Below, in pieces: positions 51,907-61,283 of a stretch of 64,000 bases of DNA. The stretch comes from JAODBJ01 sp963782465 (GTDB taxonomy: Bacteria > Actinomycetota > Acidimicrobiia > IMCC26256 > PALSA-610), in contig CAWAJR010000005.1 of assembly GCA_963782465.1 (NCBI GenBank), positions 1-64,000 of the forward strand, written 5' to 3'. The position numbers and the translations under genes are program-made. The notes under the pieces are model-generated. The model was not told the DNA's origin, made no database searches, and was given only the letters and a program-made list of their open reading frames with translations. Position 1 is the first letter of the stretch. Each line of letters opens with the position of its first letter.

Positions 51907-53343
51907 GTGCCCGACGATCTCGCAACCCTCGACGCGACCGCGCAGGCCGCGCTCGTGCGTAACGGCGACGTCTCGCCGGTCGAACTCGTCGACGCGGCGA
52001 TCGGGCGCGTCGAACGTCTGAACCCCGACCTCAACGCGGTCATCACCGAACGGTTCGACGCCGCCCGCGCCGAAGCCGAGGCCGGCCCGGCCGACGGCCC
52101 GTTCCGCGGGGTGCCGTTCCTCATCAAAGACCTCGCCTGCAACATGCGCGGCGACCCCGCGTACGACGGCATGCAGGCGGCGAAGGACGCGCATCATCTC
52201 GCCGCCTCCGACAGCCATCTCGTACGCCGCTACCGCGCGGCGGGGTTCGTGATCATCGGCCGCACGAACACGCCCGAACTGGGGCTCGTCGGGACGACCG
52301 AACCGCTGTCGTTCGGGCCGACGCACAATCCGTGGGACCTCACGCGCACGCCCGGCGGGTCGAGCGGCGGGTCGGCGGCCGCGGTCGCGGCGGGGCTCAC
52401 GCCGGCCGCGCACGCGAGCGACGGCGGCGGGTCGATCCGCATCCCCGCCAGTTGCTGTGGCCTGGTCGGGTTGAAGACGTCACGGGGCCGCGTGTCGATC
52501 GGTCCCGACCTCGGTGAGCTCAACCGATTTCTCAGCGTGCAGTTCGCAGTCACCCGCACCGTGCGAGATGCCGCCGCGCTGCTCGACGCCGTCGCCGGCG
52601 AGGAACCGGGCGACCCGGTCGTCGCCCCACCGCCGTCGCGCCCGTACCTCGACGAGGTCGGCGCACCGGTCGAGCCACTCCGGATCGGTCTGCTGACCAC
52701 CGGCCCGACCGAGGGCCAAACCGTGCACGCCGACTGCGTGAACGCGGCCGAACGCACCGCGGCCACCCTGGCCGGCCTCGGCCACCACGTCGAGGCCGGC
52801 GCGCCCGACGGGTTCGACGACCCGGCCCGGCTGGCGACGTTCCTCGCCATCTGGTCGTGCAATGCCGCCTTCGCCGTCGACCGGTGGGGTGCGACGCTCG
52901 GCCGTGCCCTCACCGAAGCCGATGTCGAGCCGGTCACCTGGTTCCTCGCCGAGCGTGGGCGGCGGATCAGCGCGGTCGACTTCATGGTCGCCGTGAACGA
53001 CATGCAGGCAGTCGCCCGCCGCATGGCGTCGTGGTGGGACGACCACGACCTGCTCCTGTCGCCCACCGTCGGGATGCCGCCGCCGGCGCTCGGCGTGCTC
53101 GCCGACCCCGCCAACCCGATCGGCGGTCTCGCGCTCTCCGGCGGGTTCACGCCGTTCACGCCGTTCGCGAACCAGACCGGTCAACCCGCTATCTCGTTAC
53201 CGCTGCACTGGAACGACGACGGGCTCCCGATCGGCGTGCAGCTCGTCGCCTCGTACGGGCGCGAAGACCTGCTGCTCCGCGTCGCCTCGCAACTCGAGCA
53301 GGCGACGCCGTGGCACGATCGGAGGCCACCCGTCCATGGGTGA
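51907..53343 (+). CDS. Amidase (amidase-signature family), second of pair
   Basis: A 478-residue paralogue of the preceding gene. Triad motifs are VPFLIKDLACNMRG and TPGGSSGGSAAAVAAGLTPA, with GGGSIRIPASCCGLVGLKTS. Similarity runs the full length, with divergence in the substrate-shaping region after residue 230, so the two probably act on different amides. It starts at GTG 51907 and its end overlaps the AtuA-type gene by 8 bases, making one transcript. Confidence 0.88.
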   Translation: MPDDLATLDATAQAALVRNGDVSPVELVDAAIGRVERLNPDLNAVITERFDAARAEAEAGPADGPFRGVPFLIKDLACNMRGDPAYDGMQAAKDAHHLAASDSHLVRRYRAAGFVIIGRTNTPELGLVGTTEPLSFGPTHNPWDLTRTPGGSSGGSAAAVAAGLTPAAHASDGGGSIRIPASCCGLVGLKTSRGRVSIGPDLGELNRFLSVQFAVTRTVRDAAALLDAVAGEEPGDPVVAPPPSRPYLDEVGAPVEPLRIGLLTTGPTEGQTVHADCVNAAERTAATLAGLGHHVEAGAPDGFDDPARLATFLAIWSCNAAFAVDRWGATLGRALTEADVEPVTWFLAERGRRISAVDFMVAVNDMQAVARRMASWWDDHDLLLSPTVGMPPPALGVLADPANPIGGLALSGGFTPFTPFANQTGQPAISLPLHWNDDGLPIGVQLVASYGREDLLLRVASQLEQATPWHDRRPPVHG

Positions 53344-54735
53344 CAGCCAGACCGGCATGCCCGCCGGCTCGATCCGGGTCGCGGGCGGGCAGGGCTTCTA
53401 CGGCGACACCCCCGCCGCCCTCGACAGCCTGCTCACCGAAGGCATCGACTTCCTGTGCCTCGAAGCGCTCGCCGAGTTGACCCTCGCGATCCTGCAGAAG
53501 GACCGCCAGCGCGACGAAGCGCGCGGCTATACGCGTGACCTTCCCGCCTACCTGGCCCGCGCGTTGCCGTTCGTGGCCGAAGGACGGACGAAGGTGATCA
53601 CCAACGCCGGTGGGATCAACCCGCCGGCCGCGGCGCGCGCCGCGATCGAAACCGCGAAGCAACTCGGCCTGTCGGGCGTGAAGGTCGCGACGGTGCTCGG
53701 CGACGACGTGCTGCGCGGTCTCGACGAACTTCACCGCGCCGGCCAACCGTTCACCCACCTCGACACCGGTGAGGCGTTCGGCGACATGCCGAGCCCGCCA
53801 CTGTTCGCGTCGGCGTACCTCGGCGCGCGCGGCATCGTCGACGCGCTCGACCAGGGCGCCGACATCGTCATCACCGGCCGGGTCGCCGATGCCTCGCTCT
53901 TCCTCGCGCCCGCCGTGTTCGCGCACCACTGGAGCTGGGACGACTGGGACCGGCTCGCGGCCGGGATCCTCGTCGGCCATCTCCTCGAATGTTCGGGCCA
54001 GAGCCTCGGTGGCAACTACACCGGCGACTGGTGGCCCTGCCCGAACCGTGGCATCTGCCCTACCCGATCGCCGACATCGCGGCCGACGGCTCGGCCGTGA
54101 TCTCAAAGCCTCACGGCAGCGGGGGCCGGGTTTCCACCGACACGTTGCGGCACCAGTTGCTGTACGAGGTCGGCGATCCCGCCCGCTACCTCGCGCCCGA
54201 CGTCGTCGCCGACTTCACGTCGGCTCGGTTCGAAGATCTTCCCGGCGACCGTGTGCGCATCACCGACGTTCGCGGTCTGCCCGCGACGAGTACCTACAAG
54301 TTGTTACTCGCTCATCACGCCGGCTGGTCGGGCGAGGCACGGGTCGCGTTCTCGTGGCCCGACGCGTACGAGAAGGCCAAGGCGACCGCCGCGATCTTCG
54401 TGAAGCGCGTCGAGATGGCGGGCCACGAGGTCGACGAGTGGTGCTTCGAGTACTGGGGCGTCGACGCGCTCGGCGGCCCGACCGTGCCCGCGATGCCCGG
54501 CTGCGAACCACCCGAATGTGTCCTGCGGGTCGCGTGGCGTTGCGCCGAGCACCGCACCGCCGGCGCGGTCGGGCGCGAGCTCGTCCCGCTCACGCTGTCG
54601 GCACCACCCGCGGGGATGACCGGGATGGGCCGTGGTGGCGCCGGCACCACCGAGTTGCTCGCGATCTGGCCCAGCCTCGTCGACAAGGGCAGCGTCGACG
54701 CGCAAGTGACGGTGACGGTCGAGGAGGTCGGCTGA
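53336..54735 (+). CDS. AtuA-family (DUF1446) protein, frameshifted
   Basis: An approximately 465-residue DUF1446/AtuA-family protein. N-terminal features are RVAGGQGFYGDTPAALDSLL, DFLCLEALAELTLAILQKDR and KVITNAGGINPPAAARAAIE. The frame breaks at about 54033, where a G added gives GDWWALPEPWHLPYPIADIA. The C-terminal half includes TSTYKLLLAHHAGWSGEARV. AtuA is named for acyclic terpene use, but family members occur in many acyl-CoA catabolic clusters. Here it follows two amidases. The next gene is its usual small partner. Confidence 0.8.
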
Positions 54736-55130
54736 TGACGCGACTCGCGCTGCGCGAACTGTTCGGTTACCGCGCCGGCGACAAGGGCGACATCGCGAAC
54801 GTCGCACTGTTCGCCGACGACGAAGCATCGTTCGTGTGCCTGTTGCGCGAGGTCACGCCGGAGCGCGTGAAGGCGCACTTCGGCTCGATGGTGCACGGCG
54901 ACGTCGAACGGTACGAGGCGCGCAACGTGCTCGCGTGCAACTTCGTGCTGCGCGGCGCGCTCGGTGGGGGCGGGCCGAGGTCGCTGCGGTCCGACAATCT
55001 CGGAAAGACCCTCGGCGGGGCACTCGTGCGCATGGAGATCGACGTCCCCGATGCGCTCGCCGGCCGTCGGCGGGCCCGGCCCGACATCGCCTGGGCCGAC
55101 GCCATCCTCGACCGTCACGTGCGTCGATAG
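54735..55130 (+). CDS. AtuA-associated small protein
   Basis: A 131-residue protein with the pattern LRELFGYRAGDKGDIANVAL, then ARNVLACNFVLRGALGGGGP and LGKTLGGALVRMEIDVP, which is the C-terminal AtuA-related domain found fused to or next to DUF1446 proteins. Its ATG overlaps the AtuA stop (TGATG). Its last codons, Arg-Arg-TAG, lie in the arm of the 37-bp palindrome. It probably acts as a subunit with the AtuA-type protein. Confidence 0.8.
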   Translation: MTRLALRELFGYRAGDKGDIANVALFADDEASFVCLLREVTPERVKAHFGSMVHGDVERYEARNVLACNFVLRGALGGGGPRSLRSDNLGKTLGGALVRMEIDVPDALAGRRRARPDIAWADAILDRHVRR

Positions 55131-55157
55131 CTATCGCATAGCGATAGCTATCGACGC
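55121..55157. terminator. Perfect 37-bp palindrome between convergent genes, copy 2
   Basis: Exact inverted copy of 16024-16060: the same 17-base arms with an ATA loop. The left arm holds the Arg-Arg-TAG end of the AtuA-associated gene, and the HDOD gene stops seven bases beyond the right arm. The layout mirrors copy 1. Confidence 0.75.
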
Positions 55158-55164
55158 ATGTCGG

Positions 55165-55998
55165 TCAGCCGCGGACGGTGAGGAAGCCGGCCAGGTTCTC
55201 CTGGTCGCGGCGAACTTCTTCCAGCAACGCTTCTTCGGCTGCCGGCGGGATCTCGAGCGCGGTCAACGCCTCCGCGATCGGGACGTTCTGCTCGTGGGTC
55301 GCACCGTCGACCATGATCGCGATCGCGTCGGCGGCGATGAGCATGCGCGCCAGCGTCGTGGTCACTTCCTGCGGCGGGGTGTGATGCTTGGCGATCGCGT
55401 CGCACAGTTCGGCCGGGAACTTCATCACCGACAAGGCGGCGGCGCCGACTTCGGCGTGGGTGATCCCGAACTCGGCCCGTTCCGCGTCGACCAGCAAGAG
55501 GCCGGGCTCGGCTTCGAGGCGTTCGACCACTGCGTCGTAACGGCGCGGCGCACGGCGGAACACGAGCGCCGAACCGATGTCGTGCAACAGCCCGGCGCTG
55601 AACGCGTCGTTCGCCTGCACACCGACCCGGCGCGCCAGCGACGACGCCGCGGCCGCGGTCGTCACCGAGTGGTTCCAGAAGTCGTCGGGGACCGAACGGC
55701 CCTTCTCGGAGAAGAGGTCGAAGGCGGCGGTGGTGGCCAGCGCCCGCACGGTTGCCAGACCGAGCACGGTGACCGCGCGCCACGCGCTCGAGACCTTGCC
55801 CGACAGGCCGTAGAAGGCCGTGTTCGCGAGCCGGATGACCTGGGTCGAGAGGGCCGGGTCGCTTTCGATCAGCCGGCCGAGGTCGGCCGCGGAGGTGCGG
55901 GGATCTTCGAGCATCCACAGCAGCCGCATCGCCGCGCCCGGTTGGACGGGCAGCTGGGTGATCTCGGCTACGAGGTCGTTCGTGTCAGCAGTCGCCAT
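55165..55998 (-). CDS. HDOD domain protein
   Basis: A 277-residue HDOD signalling protein. It shows ITQLPVQPGAAMRLLWMLED, SDPALSTQVIRLANTAFYGL and AWRAVTVLGLATVRALATTA at the N-terminal half, with FSAGLLHDIGSALVFRR carrying the HD dyad, then KFPAELCDAIAKHHTPPQEV. The HD pair is present, so phosphohydrolase activity cannot be excluded, though most HDOD proteins bind rather than cut. ATG 55998 is used. It follows the degenerate GGDEF gene in the same direction by 55 bases. Confidence 0.82.
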   Translation of the reverse strand: MATADTNDLVAEITQLPVQPGAAMRLLWMLEDPRTSAADLGRLIESDPALSTQVIRLANTAFYGLSGKVSSAWRAVTVLGLATVRALATTAAFDLFSEKGRSVPDDFWNHSVTTAAAASSLARRVGVQANDAFSAGLLHDIGSALVFRRAPRRYDAVVERLEAEPGLLLVDAERAEFGITHAEVGAAALSVMKFPAELCDAIAKHHTPPQEVTTTLARMLIAADAIAIMVDGATHEQNVPIAEALTALEIPPAAEEALLEEVRRDQENLAGFLTVRG

Positions 55999-56053
55999 TG
56001 CATGCTCCGAGCGGCCCACCCGGCGGTGGGCACAGATGGGCCTTCCCGCCTTG

Positions 56054-57376
56054 TTATCGGTCGTTCTGGGCCGCGCCTGAGTGAGGATCGCGATCGCGTT
56101 TTCTCCCGGTTGTCGCGCCGGCGGCCGCCAGCGCCCGTTCGGCGTCGAGCAGGACGGCCTCGGTGTCGCCACCCTTGGTCGCCCGCACGGCTGTGGCCAC
56201 CCGTACCTGCACCGGGACGACGCCCGCCGCGGTCACGACCGGTTCGTTGAGCAGGCGCTCGACCCGGGCCGCGAACTGGGCCAGGGCGTCGGTGTCGCGG
56301 AACGAACTGCAGGCGACCGCGAACCGGTTGCCCGAGCAGCGGCCCACGACATCGCGCCCGCGCACGACCGCCGCGAGCCGTGACCCGACGGCCTGGAGCA
56401 GCGCGTCGCCGGCCGCGAACCCGCTGGTCTCGTTGACCGCAGCCAGCCCGGAGATCGCAACGGTCAGCACGCCGATCATGTCGCGCGACCGGCGGCCCAG
56501 CAGTTCGAGCTCGTGGACGAACGCCTGGCGGCCGAGCACGCCGGTGAGCGGATCGCTGCGCCCCGTTCGCTGCACCGTCAGCTCGGCGTCGTGCATGGCG
56601 ATCGCGACGTGCGCCAGGGGCACCGCGGCGTCGAGCGCGGCCTGCTCGGGGCCGCTCGGGAACCGCTTCGACCCGGGGAGCAGCACGAGCAAACCGACGC
56701 GACGATCCTCGGGGCCGATGGGGGCCGCCCACCCGAAGCCGAGGGCCTGCTCGGCGAGGATCTCGGCCAGGCGGCCGCTCAGCGTGCCGGCGGGCGGGAA
56801 CTCACCCGCAACCGCCGCGCCCCGCACCCGGGCCAGTGCCCGGGCCGCGTCGGCGCGCAGGCTCGGCCCGCGACCAGTTCGAGATCGTCGCCGCGCACGA
56901 GGAGGACGGCGACCCGGCCGCCGCCCGAAGCCGTCTCCACGGAACGGGCGAGGACGTCGAGCGCGGCGGGCAAGGCACCTTGCCGGGTGAGCAACGAGAG
57001 CACTTCGCGGTGCCGGTCGAGCGTCAAGCGCGCGGCCCGTTCGGCCGTGACGTCGCGGCCGACGAGCACGACGTTGTCGCCGTGGGGAAGCCGCTGAAGG
57101 ATTTCGAGGATGCGAGCGCCGTTGCCCGGAGGCAACGGTGCGAACCGGAACTCGGGGTGGCCCGGCTCACCGTCGCGCACCACGTCGAGCAGCCGTGCTG
57201 CCTCATCGGGGTGCACGAGGTCGGCAAGACGCGCGCCGGGGCCGCCGAACCAGGCCCGCGCGGCCGGCCGCCGCGACCAGCACCCCTTCGCGGTCGACCT
57301 CGAGCACGAGGTCCTGACCGTGCTCCCACGCGGCGCGCGCGAGCACAGGCGATGAGGGCACCGCGTCGTCGTTCAT
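56054..57376 (-). CDS. PAS / degenerate GGDEF protein, twice frameshifted
   Basis: A protein of about 440 residues assembled from three frames. The N-terminal part (VLEVDREGVLVAAAGRAG, then AWFGGPGARLADLVHPDEAA) looks like a PAS domain; a GAF-like middle follows; the C-terminal part (DPLTGVLGRQAFVHELELLG) is a GGDEF-fold. Where GGDEF is expected the sequence reads CSGNRF, so cyclase activity is unlikely. Breaks lie at about 57257 and 56867-56869; each is repaired by one base. It is upstream of HDOD, which suggests a shared sensory or di-GMP-binding module. Confidence 0.65.
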
Positions 57377-57425
57377 CGCAACCCTCTCGGCCACTTCTCG
57401 TGGCGCTTGAGCGTCGAGCCGGCGT

Positions 57426-58868
57426 TCAGCTCGTCGTACTGCGAAGGTCGACGCGGTTCTCCTGCATGATCTTGCGCAACCCGCCCGGCCCGTCGACGCC
57501 CAGCACGTGGAGCACCAGCAGGTATACCGGCGCGCCGACGAGCAATGCCAGCGGCCACGGCACGACTTTCGCCGACGAGTAGATCGTCGCCGCGAGCGCG
57601 CCGGCCCCCACGACGACGACCGCCATCGAACGCCAGGGGAACGGGCGCACACCGGGGATTCGCACCACGATGACGAGCATCACCGAGATCACCACCAATT
57701 CGGTGAACACGGTCGCCATGCCGGAACCGGTCGCCGAGAAATGCGGGATCAGGATCAGGTTGAGCACCACGTTCGCGACCACACCCGCGAACGTCGCGTA
57801 CGGGTAGATCTTGTGCCGTTCCGTCGCAATGAGCACCATCGCGCACAACTGGCTGAAGAAGTTGAGCGCCTGGCCGAGCACCAGGACACGAGCGGGCAAC
57901 GCGGCGGAAGGCGGCGCGTCGAACAGCGACGTCAACGCCCGGCCCGCGATCACACCGAAGGCGGTTGCGGCGGCCGCGCCGCAGATCATCAAGACGATGA
58001 ACGCCTGCCGGAACGCCTTGTGGAACTCGGGGATGTGGTCCGGCCAGGCCCGGACGAGCAACGGCAACGACACACCGAGCAGCGACGACGCGACGAACCC
58101 GAGGATGTCGGAGAACTTGTAGCCGTACTGGTAGATACCGACCGCTTTCAAACCGTCGAGCTTCGAGAGCATCACCGTGTCGATGCGGAAGTACAGCGTG
58201 CCGAGCGAGCTGCCGAGCGCGAGCGGGACCGCGGCGCGCAGCCAGATCCACCACCGCGGCCAGTCGACCCGCGGCCGGACTCGCACGACGTTGCGCACCG
58301 CGAAGGTCACGAACACCATTGCGGTGGCGTCGTAGAGCACCGCGGGGACGGCGTAACGCACGATCGTCCCTTTGTGCGTCGCGTAGAGCGCGATCGTCGC
58401 CATGAGTTGGATGAACTGGCCGAGGGCGAGCGCGATCGCGACGGGGCGTAACCAGAGCTTGATCTGGCAGACCGTGACCAGCGCCCAGGTCGTGCTGGCC
58501 ATGAAGAAACTGAGCCCGGCCACGAGGGTGCCCACGACGACCTCGTGGGGGTACCCGAGCAGGATGACGATGCCGACCGCGAGGAGGTACGAGACGATCG
58601 CCAGTACGAACCGGAGGGCGACGTACCGGCCGACGACCGGCTCGAGATCTTCGCCCGCTTCGAGCATCTCGACCATGACGACCCGGCTGATCTGCAGGTC
58701 GGCGAGCAGCCCGAGGATGCCGAGCAGGCTGAAGATGAACGAGTAGGCGCCCCACACGCTCGCGTCGGTCCCGCGGGTGAGGTCGCGCGCGATGAGGATG
58801 GTCCCGGCCCAGCCCATGATCGCGACGGTGACCCGGCTGACGAGCATCACGCCCGCGCCGGAGAGCAC
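57426..58868 (-). CDS. Polysaccharide flippase (MATE/Wzx type)
   Basis: A 480-residue membrane protein with 12-14 hydrophobic segments, such as VMLVSRVTVAIMGWAGTILI at the start and LLGVSLPLLVRAWPDHIPEF. It has the Wzx-type flippase pattern for moving lipid-linked sugars across the membrane. It starts at GTG 58868; a plausible N-terminus continues upstream in frame (TSDEIGGTPTASGSV), without a normal start, so a start may be lost to a further base error. It is divergent from the fused glycosyltransferase. Confidence 0.83.
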   Translation of the reverse strand: MLSGAGVMLVSRVTVAIMGWAGTILIARDLTRGTDASVWGAYSFIFSLLGILGLLADLQISRVVMVEMLEAGEDLEPVVGRYVALRFVLAIVSYLLAVGIVILLGYPHEVVVGTLVAGLSFFMASTTWALVTVCQIKLWLRPVAIALALGQFIQLMATIALYATHKGTIVRYAVPAVLYDATAMVFVTFAVRNVVRVRPRVDWPRWWIWLRAAVPLALGSSLGTLYFRIDTVMLSKLDGLKAVGIYQYGYKFSDILGFVASSLLGVSLPLLVRAWPDHIPEFHKAFRQAFIVLMICGAAAATAFGVIAGRALTSLFDAPPSAALPARVLVLGQALNFFSQLCAMVLIATERHKIYPYATFAGVVANVVLNLILIPHFSATGSGMATVFTELVVISVMLVIVVRIPGVRPFPWRSMAVVVVGAGALAATIYSSAKVVPWPLALLVGAPVYLLVLHVLGVDGPGGLRKIMQENRVDLRSTTS

Positions 58869-59048
58869 CGATCCGGACGCGGTCGGCGTGCCGCCTATTT
58901 CATCGCTGGTGATCGTCGACCCCCGGCCCTACGAGCAGGACAATTGCGTCGCCGATCGATACCTTCGGCGCGACAGACTGACGGCCGATCATGGTAGGGG
59001 CTCCCGGAGCCCCCCGAGAACGCCTCCCCGCCCCCCGGAGCAGCCCTC

Positions 59049-61220
59049 ATGCCCGACGTACGAGTCGGCATCGTGTCGTGGAACACCGCCGAGTGCCTCG
59101 GCCAATGTCTCGACGCGCTCCCGGCCGCGCTCGCCGGGATCGACGCCGAGATCGTCGTCGTCGACAATGCCTCGGGCGACGACAGCGCGGCCGTCGCCGG
59201 CGCGCGTCCGGGCGTGCGTGTCATCACGAACTCCGAGAACCTCGGTTACGCGAAGGCGATGAACCAGGCGTTGCGCGGCCCGGGCGCCGAGTTCCTGATC
59301 GCGCTCAACCCCGACACCGTCTGCCCGCCGGGATCACTGGCGGCGCTGGTCGAGTACCTCCGTGAACATCCCGACGTCGGCCTGGTCGCGCCGCGGCTGC
59401 TGAACCACGACGGTTCGCTGCAGCACTCGGTGCACCGTTTCCCGTCGTCGATCGAAGCCGTCGTGATGGGGTTCGTGCCCCCGCCGCTGCGGCCGGGCAC
59501 GATCGGCGAACGGTGGTGGCTCGAGGGAGCGGCCGACGGTCGCCACGAGCGGGTCGAAGACATCGACTGGGCGATCGGCGCGGTGCACTGCATGCGGGCG
59601 AGCGCCATCGGCGACCTCGGCCCGTACAACGAACGCTGGTTCATGTACATCGAGGACCTCGATCTGTGCTGGCAGTTGCACGAACGCAACTGGCGGGTGG
59701 TCCTCGTGGGCAGCGTCGCGATCATGCACATCGGCAACGTGGCGGGCGAAAAGGCATGGGGTGCCGAACGCGAGCAACGGTGGCTCGACGCGATGTACGA
59801 CTGGTACGACCGCGAGCGAGGCCATTGGCCGCTGCGAACCTGGAGCGCGGTCAACCTCGCCGCGGCGGTGACGAAGCTCGCCGTCGTCCGGTGCCTGTCG
59901 TTCGTGCCGGGCACCGAAGCCGCGCGGGCCAAACGCAGCGCCCAACGGGCACTGCTCGAGTTCAACGTCTCGTTCCATTCCGGCAAGTTCCGCGCCGCGT
60001 TCGCGCCGGTGCCCCTCGCTCGCCGCCCGACCATCCGCGAGGCACGTCCTCCGGCACCCCGGTTGCTCGCGGTCAGTCCCTCAGGGTTCGTGTCGGGCGC
60101 AGAGATGGTGTTGCTCCGCGATCTTGAGGCGGCTCGCGACGCGGGCTGGGTCGTCCGCTGCGCATCGCCTCCCGGGCGGCTCGTCGAACTGCTCGCCGCC
60201 GCGGGTATCGAACGCGTCCGCATCCCCGACCTGAAGCTCGGCGGTGGGAGCGGCGTGGGGCGGGTTGCCGGGCTGGCCCGGGCCGCCGCTCGCAGCCTCG
60301 TCGCGGCGCGGCGCATCCGCCACGCGCAGCCGGCACCCGACCTCGTCCTCGTGAACGGGTTGAACGCGTTGCCCGCGGTCCGCCTGTCGCGCACCCCGGC
60401 GCCGCGCGTCTGGCTCGCCCACGACGTGCTCGCCCGTACCGACCGCCTCGCGCTGTTGCGGATCAGCGCGCCCGCGGTCGACTTCGCGATCGCGGTGTCC
60501 GATGCCGTCGCCACGCCGCTGCGCGCGGCAGGGATCGCGGCCGCCGTCGTGCACAACGGTGTCGCGTGGCCGGTGGAGCCGGCGCCGGAGATCCCGCCCG
60601 ACCTGCCGCCGGTCGTCGGCTGCGTCGCGTTGCTGAGCGAGTGGAAGGGCCAGCACGTGCTGCTCGACGCGATCGCCCGCCTGCCGCGGCGAGACGTCGT
60701 GCTCGAACTCGTCGGCGACGCGATGCCGTCCGACGAGGAGTACGCGCGCTCCTTGCGGGCACGGGCCGAGGAGCCCGACCTGCGGGGCCGGGTGCGGTTC
60801 GTCGGCCGGGTCTCCGACCCGCTCGAACGGGTGCGTACGTGGACGGTGTCGGTGTCGGCGAGCATCGACCCGGAAGCCGGGCCGTTGACCGCGATCGAGT
60901 CGATGAGCGTCGGTGTCCCCGTCGTCGCGACGGCGCACGGCGGGGTGGTCGAGGTCCTCGACGGCGGCGGGCTCCTCGTGCCGCCCCGCGACATCGACGC
61001 GCTGGCGCACGCGATCGACCGCCTCGTCAACGATCCGGTGTTGCGACGCCAATGCCGCCAGGCCGGGCTGAGGGCGGTCCCCGCGCAACATCTGACGATT
61101 GCCGACCATCAACGCCGCGTGCTCGCGCTGCTCGACCGTGCCCTCGGGATCTCCGCCTGCCGTCGCACACCCGACATCCCCGCGCCCGGCGCGCACGGGT
61201 TCGAAGCCGAATCCGCCTGA
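59049..61220 (+). CDS. Bifunctional glycosyltransferase, GT2-GT4 fusion
   Basis: A 723-residue fusion. Residues 1-290 are a GT2 domain: VRVGIVSWNTAECLGQCLDA, IVVVDNASGDDSAA, FLIALNPDTVCPP and FMYIEDLDLCWQL, as in rhamnosyl/galactofuranosyl transferases. Residues 345-700 are a GT4 domain: LLAVSPSGFVSGAEMVLLRD, AHDVLARTDRLALLR, NGVAWPV, and the donor-binding EAGPLTAIESMSVGVPVVAT. One protein may add two successive sugars to a lipid-linked glycan exported by the adjacent flippase. Confidence 0.88.
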   Translation: MPDVRVGIVSWNTAECLGQCLDALPAALAGIDAEIVVVDNASGDDSAAVAGARPGVRVITNSENLGYAKAMNQALRGPGAEFLIALNPDTVCPPGSLAALVEYLREHPDVGLVAPRLLNHDGSLQHSVHRFPSSIEAVVMGFVPPPLRPGTIGERWWLEGAADGRHERVEDIDWAIGAVHCMRASAIGDLGPYNERWFMYIEDLDLCWQLHERNWRVVLVGSVAIMHIGNVAGEKAWGAEREQRWLDAMYDWYDRERGHWPLRTWSAVNLAAAVTKLAVVRCLSFVPGTEAARAKRSAQRALLEFNVSFHSGKFRAAFAPVPLARRPTIREARPPAPRLLAVSPSGFVSGAEMVLLRDLEAARDAGWVVRCASPPGRLVELLAAAGIERVRIPDLKLGGGSGVGRVAGLARAAARSLVAARRIRHAQPAPDLVLVNGLNALPAVRLSRTPAPRVWLAHDVLARTDRLALLRISAPAVDFAIAVSDAVATPLRAAGIAAAVVHNGVAWPVEPAPEIPPDLPPVVGCVALLSEWKGQHVLLDAIARLPRRDVVLELVGDAMPSDEEYARSLRARAEEPDLRGRVRFVGRVSDPLERVRTWTVSVSASIDPEAGPLTAIESMSVGVPVVATAHGGVVEVLDGGGLLVPPRDIDALAHAIDRLVNDPVLRRQCRQAGLRAVPAQHLTIADHQRRVLALLDRALGISACRRTPDIPAPGAHGFEAESA

Positions 61221-61283
61221 CCACCCGGGGACCCCGGCCAGCGGGAAGGCAGGGCGACGGGCAGGTCACGTACGCTGCGTCGC

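Noticed and set aside
50460..53343. GatA, the tRNA-amidotransferase subunit
   Set aside because: Both amidases lack gatB and gatC neighbours, and there are two in tandem beside catabolic genes.
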